The notes under the pieces are model-generated. The model saw only the letters and a list, made by a program, of their open reading frames with translations, had not been told where the DNA came from and did not search any database. From contig NZ_FOZK01000002.1 in assembly GCF_900114435.1 (NCBI RefSeq), forward strand, positions 682,001-746,000: a stretch of DNA of 64,000 nucleotides. Reading direction: 5' to 3'. Shown here one piece after another: positions 61,777 through 64,000 of this stretch. This stretch comes from Halomicrobium zhouii (lineage in GTDB: Archaea > Halobacteriota > Halobacteria > Halobacteriales > Haloarculaceae). The translations under genes were made by a program, and so were the position numbers. How positions within the stretch are numbered: position 1 is the first letter of the stretch; each line of letters starts with the position of its first letter.

Positions 61777-62793
61777 ATGTCACGAGACGACCTCGAGACG
61801 GACGGCGGCGTCACGCAGGAGAGCATCTTCGGGACCGGCGACGACGAGCGGCGTAGCCGGTCCTCGCCGAAGGAGCGCTTCGGCAGGGGGTTCGACTCCT
61901 ACGTGCGAACGCCCTTCCGGATCGCCTGGAACGACTGGCGGACGCGCATCGGCGGCATCGGCATCCTGATCTACCTCCTGATGGGCACGGTCGGCGTCCT
62001 CCTCGTGCCGGAGCCGACGCTCAACGAGGGGCCACGCTACCTCCAGCCGTTCCAGGACTGGACGATCCCGTTCGGCACCGACAACCTCGGTCGCGGCATC
62101 TTCAAACAGCTCATCCACTCGACGCCCGCGATGCTGAAGATGGCCCTGGCCGGTCTCGTCTTCGCCGTCGGCGTCGCGATCCTCTTCGGGATGATCGCCG
62201 GCTACAAGGGCGGCGTCCTCGACACCGTGCTGATGACCATCACGGACATCTTCTTCGTGCTCCCGGGACTCCCGCTGATCATCGTCCTGTCGGCCATCTT
62301 CACGCCGCGGGACCCCTTCATCGTCGGCGCCATCCTCTCTATCTCCGTCTGGCCCAGGCTCGCCAGGGAGTTACGCTCGCAGGTCCTCTCGTTACGGACG
62401 GAGGACTACGTCGAGGCCTCGCGCTCGATGGGGCTGTCGACGCCGACCATCATCGGCCAGGAACTCATGCCGAAGCTGGCCCCCTACATCCTCATCCGCG
62501 GGTCGGGCTCCGCGGTGCGGATCATCAGGGACTCCGTGGCGCTGTACTTCCTGGGCATCCTGCCGTTCAGCACGACCAACTGGGGCGTGATGATGCAGTT
62601 CGCCTACAGCACGGGGAACGCCATCTCGACGCCGAGCCACCTCTACTGGCTGGTCGTCCCCCTCGTCGCGCTGGCGGGGATGGGCTTTTCGCTGATCCTG
62701 TTCTCGCAGGGCCTCGACCGGGTGTTCAACCCGCGACTCCGGGCCCGGAACACGGAACACGGTGCCGACGAAGACGGGACGGGGGTGATGTGA
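61777..62793 (+). CDS. Oligopeptide-type ABC transporter permease (DppC/OppC family)
   Basis: 338 residues. An acidic N-terminal extension precedes the OppC features: PFGTDNLGRGIFKQLIHSTP, the periplasmic loop, LRTEDYVEASRSMGLSTPTI (EAA motif) and a C-terminal helix. Transcribed with the genes on both sides with 1-bp spacers. Confidence 0.92.
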   Translation: MSRDDLETDGGVTQESIFGTGDDERRSRSSPKERFGRGFDSYVRTPFRIAWNDWRTRIGGIGILIYLLMGTVGVLLVPEPTLNEGPRYLQPFQDWTIPFGTDNLGRGIFKQLIHSTPAMLKMALAGLVFAVGVAILFGMIAGYKGGVLDTVLMTITDIFFVLPGLPLIIVLSAIFTPRDPFIVGAILSISVWPRLARELRSQVLSLRTEDYVEASRSMGLSTPTIIGQELMPKLAPYILIRGSGSAVRIIRDSVALYFLGILPFSTTNWGVMMQFAYSTGNAISTPSHLYWLVVPLVALAGMGFSLILFSQGLDRVFNPRLRARNTEHGADEDGTGVM

Positions 62794-62794
62794 G

Positions 62795-63922
62795 ATGGCG
62801 ATAGACCAGTCGGGAACGACCGGCACGCCCGACGCAGACGAGGACGAACCGGAAGATATCGTCATGTCGGTCCGCGACGCGCGGGTGTCCTTTGACATGG
62901 CCCGCGGGCAGGCGTGGGTGCTCAACGACGTCGACCTCGACGTCCGGCGCAACGAGATTCTCGCCGTCGTCGGCGAGTCCGGGTCGGGCAAGTCGATGTT
63001 CGCCTCGGCGCTGCTGGACGCCGTCGAGGACCCGGGACGGCTAGCCGGCGACGTCACCTACTACCCGGACGAGGCGGCCGGGGAGAGCCAGACCATCGGC
63101 TCGTTCGACGAGGGACTCGACGACTCCGTGGACGTGCTGGACCTGGACCCGGACGAACTGCAGGCGTTCCGGTGGGAGAAGGTCTCGATGGTGTTCCAGG
63201 GGGCGATGAACTCGTTCAACCCCACGATGAAGATCAAGGCCCACTTCCACGAGACCATCCAGGCCCACAACGCGGTCCTCGAAGAGCGGATGGACCACGT
63301 CCGGAAGCTCTTCGACGCGCTGTACATCGACTTCGACCGCGTGATGACGTCCTATCCACACGAGCTCTCCGGCGGGATCAAACAGCGGACGCTCATCGCG
63401 CTGGCGCTGGTGCTGGAACCCGAGGTGCTCGTGATGGACGAGCCGACCGCCGCGCTGGATCTTTTGATGCAGCGCTCTATCATCTCGATGCTGCGGAACC
63501 TCCGCGACGAGTTCGACCTCACCATCGTGTTCATCACCCACGACCTGCCGCTGGTCGGCGGCCTCGCGGACCGCATCGCCGTGATGTACGCCTTCGAGTT
63601 CGTGGAGGTCGGTGCGACGCGGGATCTCATGAAGAACGCCGCCCATCCCTACACCCGCTCGCTGTTACGGTCGGTGCCGAGCATCACCTCGGACGTCGAC
63701 GAGATGGAACCGATCGAGGGGGCGCGGCCGGACCCGGTCAACATCCCGACCGGCTGTTCGTTCCACCCGCGCTGTCCCGTCGCCGACGACCGCTGTGAGA
63801 TCGAGGACCCGGACCTGGCCGCCGTCGAGGACGACCTCCAGGCGGCGTGTTTCTACACCGACCAGGCGCGCGAACAGATCGACTACACGCTGGAAGACGA
63901 ATCCACGGGGGACGACAGATGA
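62795..63922 (+). CDS. Oligopeptide-type ABC transporter ATP-binding protein (DppD/OppD family)
   Basis: 375 residues. Walker A GESGSGKSMF (around 59-68), an insert of about 30 acidic residues (FDEGLDDSVDVLDLDPDEL), Q-loop MVFQGAMNSFNP, signature LSGGIKQRTLI, Walker B VLVMDEPTAALDLL and switch His ITHD. The C-terminal oligopeptide-type Cys cluster CSFHPRCPVADDRC would hold a [4Fe-4S] or metal site. The gene overlaps the next by 4 bp. Confidence 0.93.
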   Translation: MAIDQSGTTGTPDADEDEPEDIVMSVRDARVSFDMARGQAWVLNDVDLDVRRNEILAVVGESGSGKSMFASALLDAVEDPGRLAGDVTYYPDEAAGESQTIGSFDEGLDDSVDVLDLDPDELQAFRWEKVSMVFQGAMNSFNPTMKIKAHFHETIQAHNAVLEERMDHVRKLFDALYIDFDRVMTSYPHELSGGIKQRTLIALALVLEPEVLVMDEPTAALDLLMQRSIISMLRNLRDEFDLTIVFITHDLPLVGGLADRIAVMYAFEFVEVGATRDLMKNAAHPYTRSLLRSVPSITSDVDEMEPIEGARPDPVNIPTGCSFHPRCPVADDRCEIEDPDLAAVEDDLQAACFYTDQAREQIDYTLEDESTGDDR

Positions 63923-64000
63923 GCACCGACGACGCGACCGACGGGGAACAGCACGACGAGGAAGCCGGGCGCGCCGACGAACCCCTCCTGGCGCTGGAGG
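63919..64000 (+). CDS. Second ABC transporter ATP-binding protein (OppF/DppF type), N-terminal fragment
   Basis: Only the first 27 codons are in the window. MSTDDATDGEQHDEEAG is an acidic haloarchaeal leader, followed by EPLLALE, which is how OppF-type ATPases begin. The start overlaps the previous gene (ATG inside its stop). The gene runs past the right edge. Confidence 0.7.
   Translation, partial: MSTDDATDGEQHDEEAGRADEPLLALE

Overview
The window is chromosomal DNA of a halophilic archaeon (class Halobacteria). The evidence is the very high G+C content with third-position bias, acidic proteins, Tat lipoproteins with an LAGC-type lipobox, several PGF-CTERM surface proteins, F420 chemistry, archaeal cobalamin enzymes (CobY, CbiZ), and FtsZ2 preceded by the ribbon-helix-helix regulator CdrS. 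The genus cannot be fixed from the sequence alone. From memory, the order cdrS-ftsZ2, cobalamin genes, minD2 resembles Haloferax volcanii (about HVO_0581 to HVO_0596).

Layout. 0-8 kb: a hydrolase fragment, tRNA thiolation enzyme NcsA, a secreted beta-helix protein, the cdrS-ftsZ2 operon, tRNA-Tyr followed by two duplicated tRNA 3' ends, a membrane metallophosphoesterase, and a broken gene. 8-25 kb: a cobalamin block: a NikR-type metal regulator, a HAD hydrolase, cbiB-cobS-cobY, cobD-cbiZ, two corrinoid-binding proteins, cbiE-cobA and cbiP. A SatD-like helix-turn-helix protein with a membrane partner is divergent from cbiP. 25-34 kb: a MinD-type ATPase with an overlapping partner, surface and lipoproteins, mannonate dehydratase, an F420-dependent oxidoreductase and an SMP-30 lactonase. 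Two full copies of a roughly 540-bp composite inverted-repeat element lie here (25.06-25.60 and 33.80-34.35 kb), and a third partial copy lies at 0.48-0.70 kb.

34-42 kb: small membrane and regulatory proteins, an orphan solute-binding lipoprotein coupled to a PAP2 membrane protein, and a polytopic membrane protein overlapping an arylsulfotransferase-like protein. 42-50 kb: a plant-polysaccharide island: a cytoplasmic GH10 xylanase, a D-xylose dehydrogenase-type enzyme, a GH4 glycosidase, and a large Tat-exported GH10 protein whose acid/base Glu position is His. 50-55 kb: two family-5 solute-binding lipoproteins facing each other and a cupredoxin that lacks the classical copper ligands. 55-60.5 kb: a DUF4129-DUF58-small membrane protein-MoxR-Yip1 cluster. 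60.7 kb to the end: an oligopeptide-type ABC transporter operon (two permeases, one ATPase, and the start of a second ATPase).

Working model: the cobalamin block completes the corrin nucleotide loop and salvages imported corrinoids. The 28-64 kb part breaks down and imports plant-derived oligosaccharides. No CRISPR array, complete insertion sequence, rRNA or integrase gene was seen. The most unusual signals are the composite repeat family, the duplicated tRNA-Tyr 3' ends, the cofactor-site substitutions in GH10 and the cupredoxin, and the SatD-HTH/membrane pair with palindromes in its promoter.
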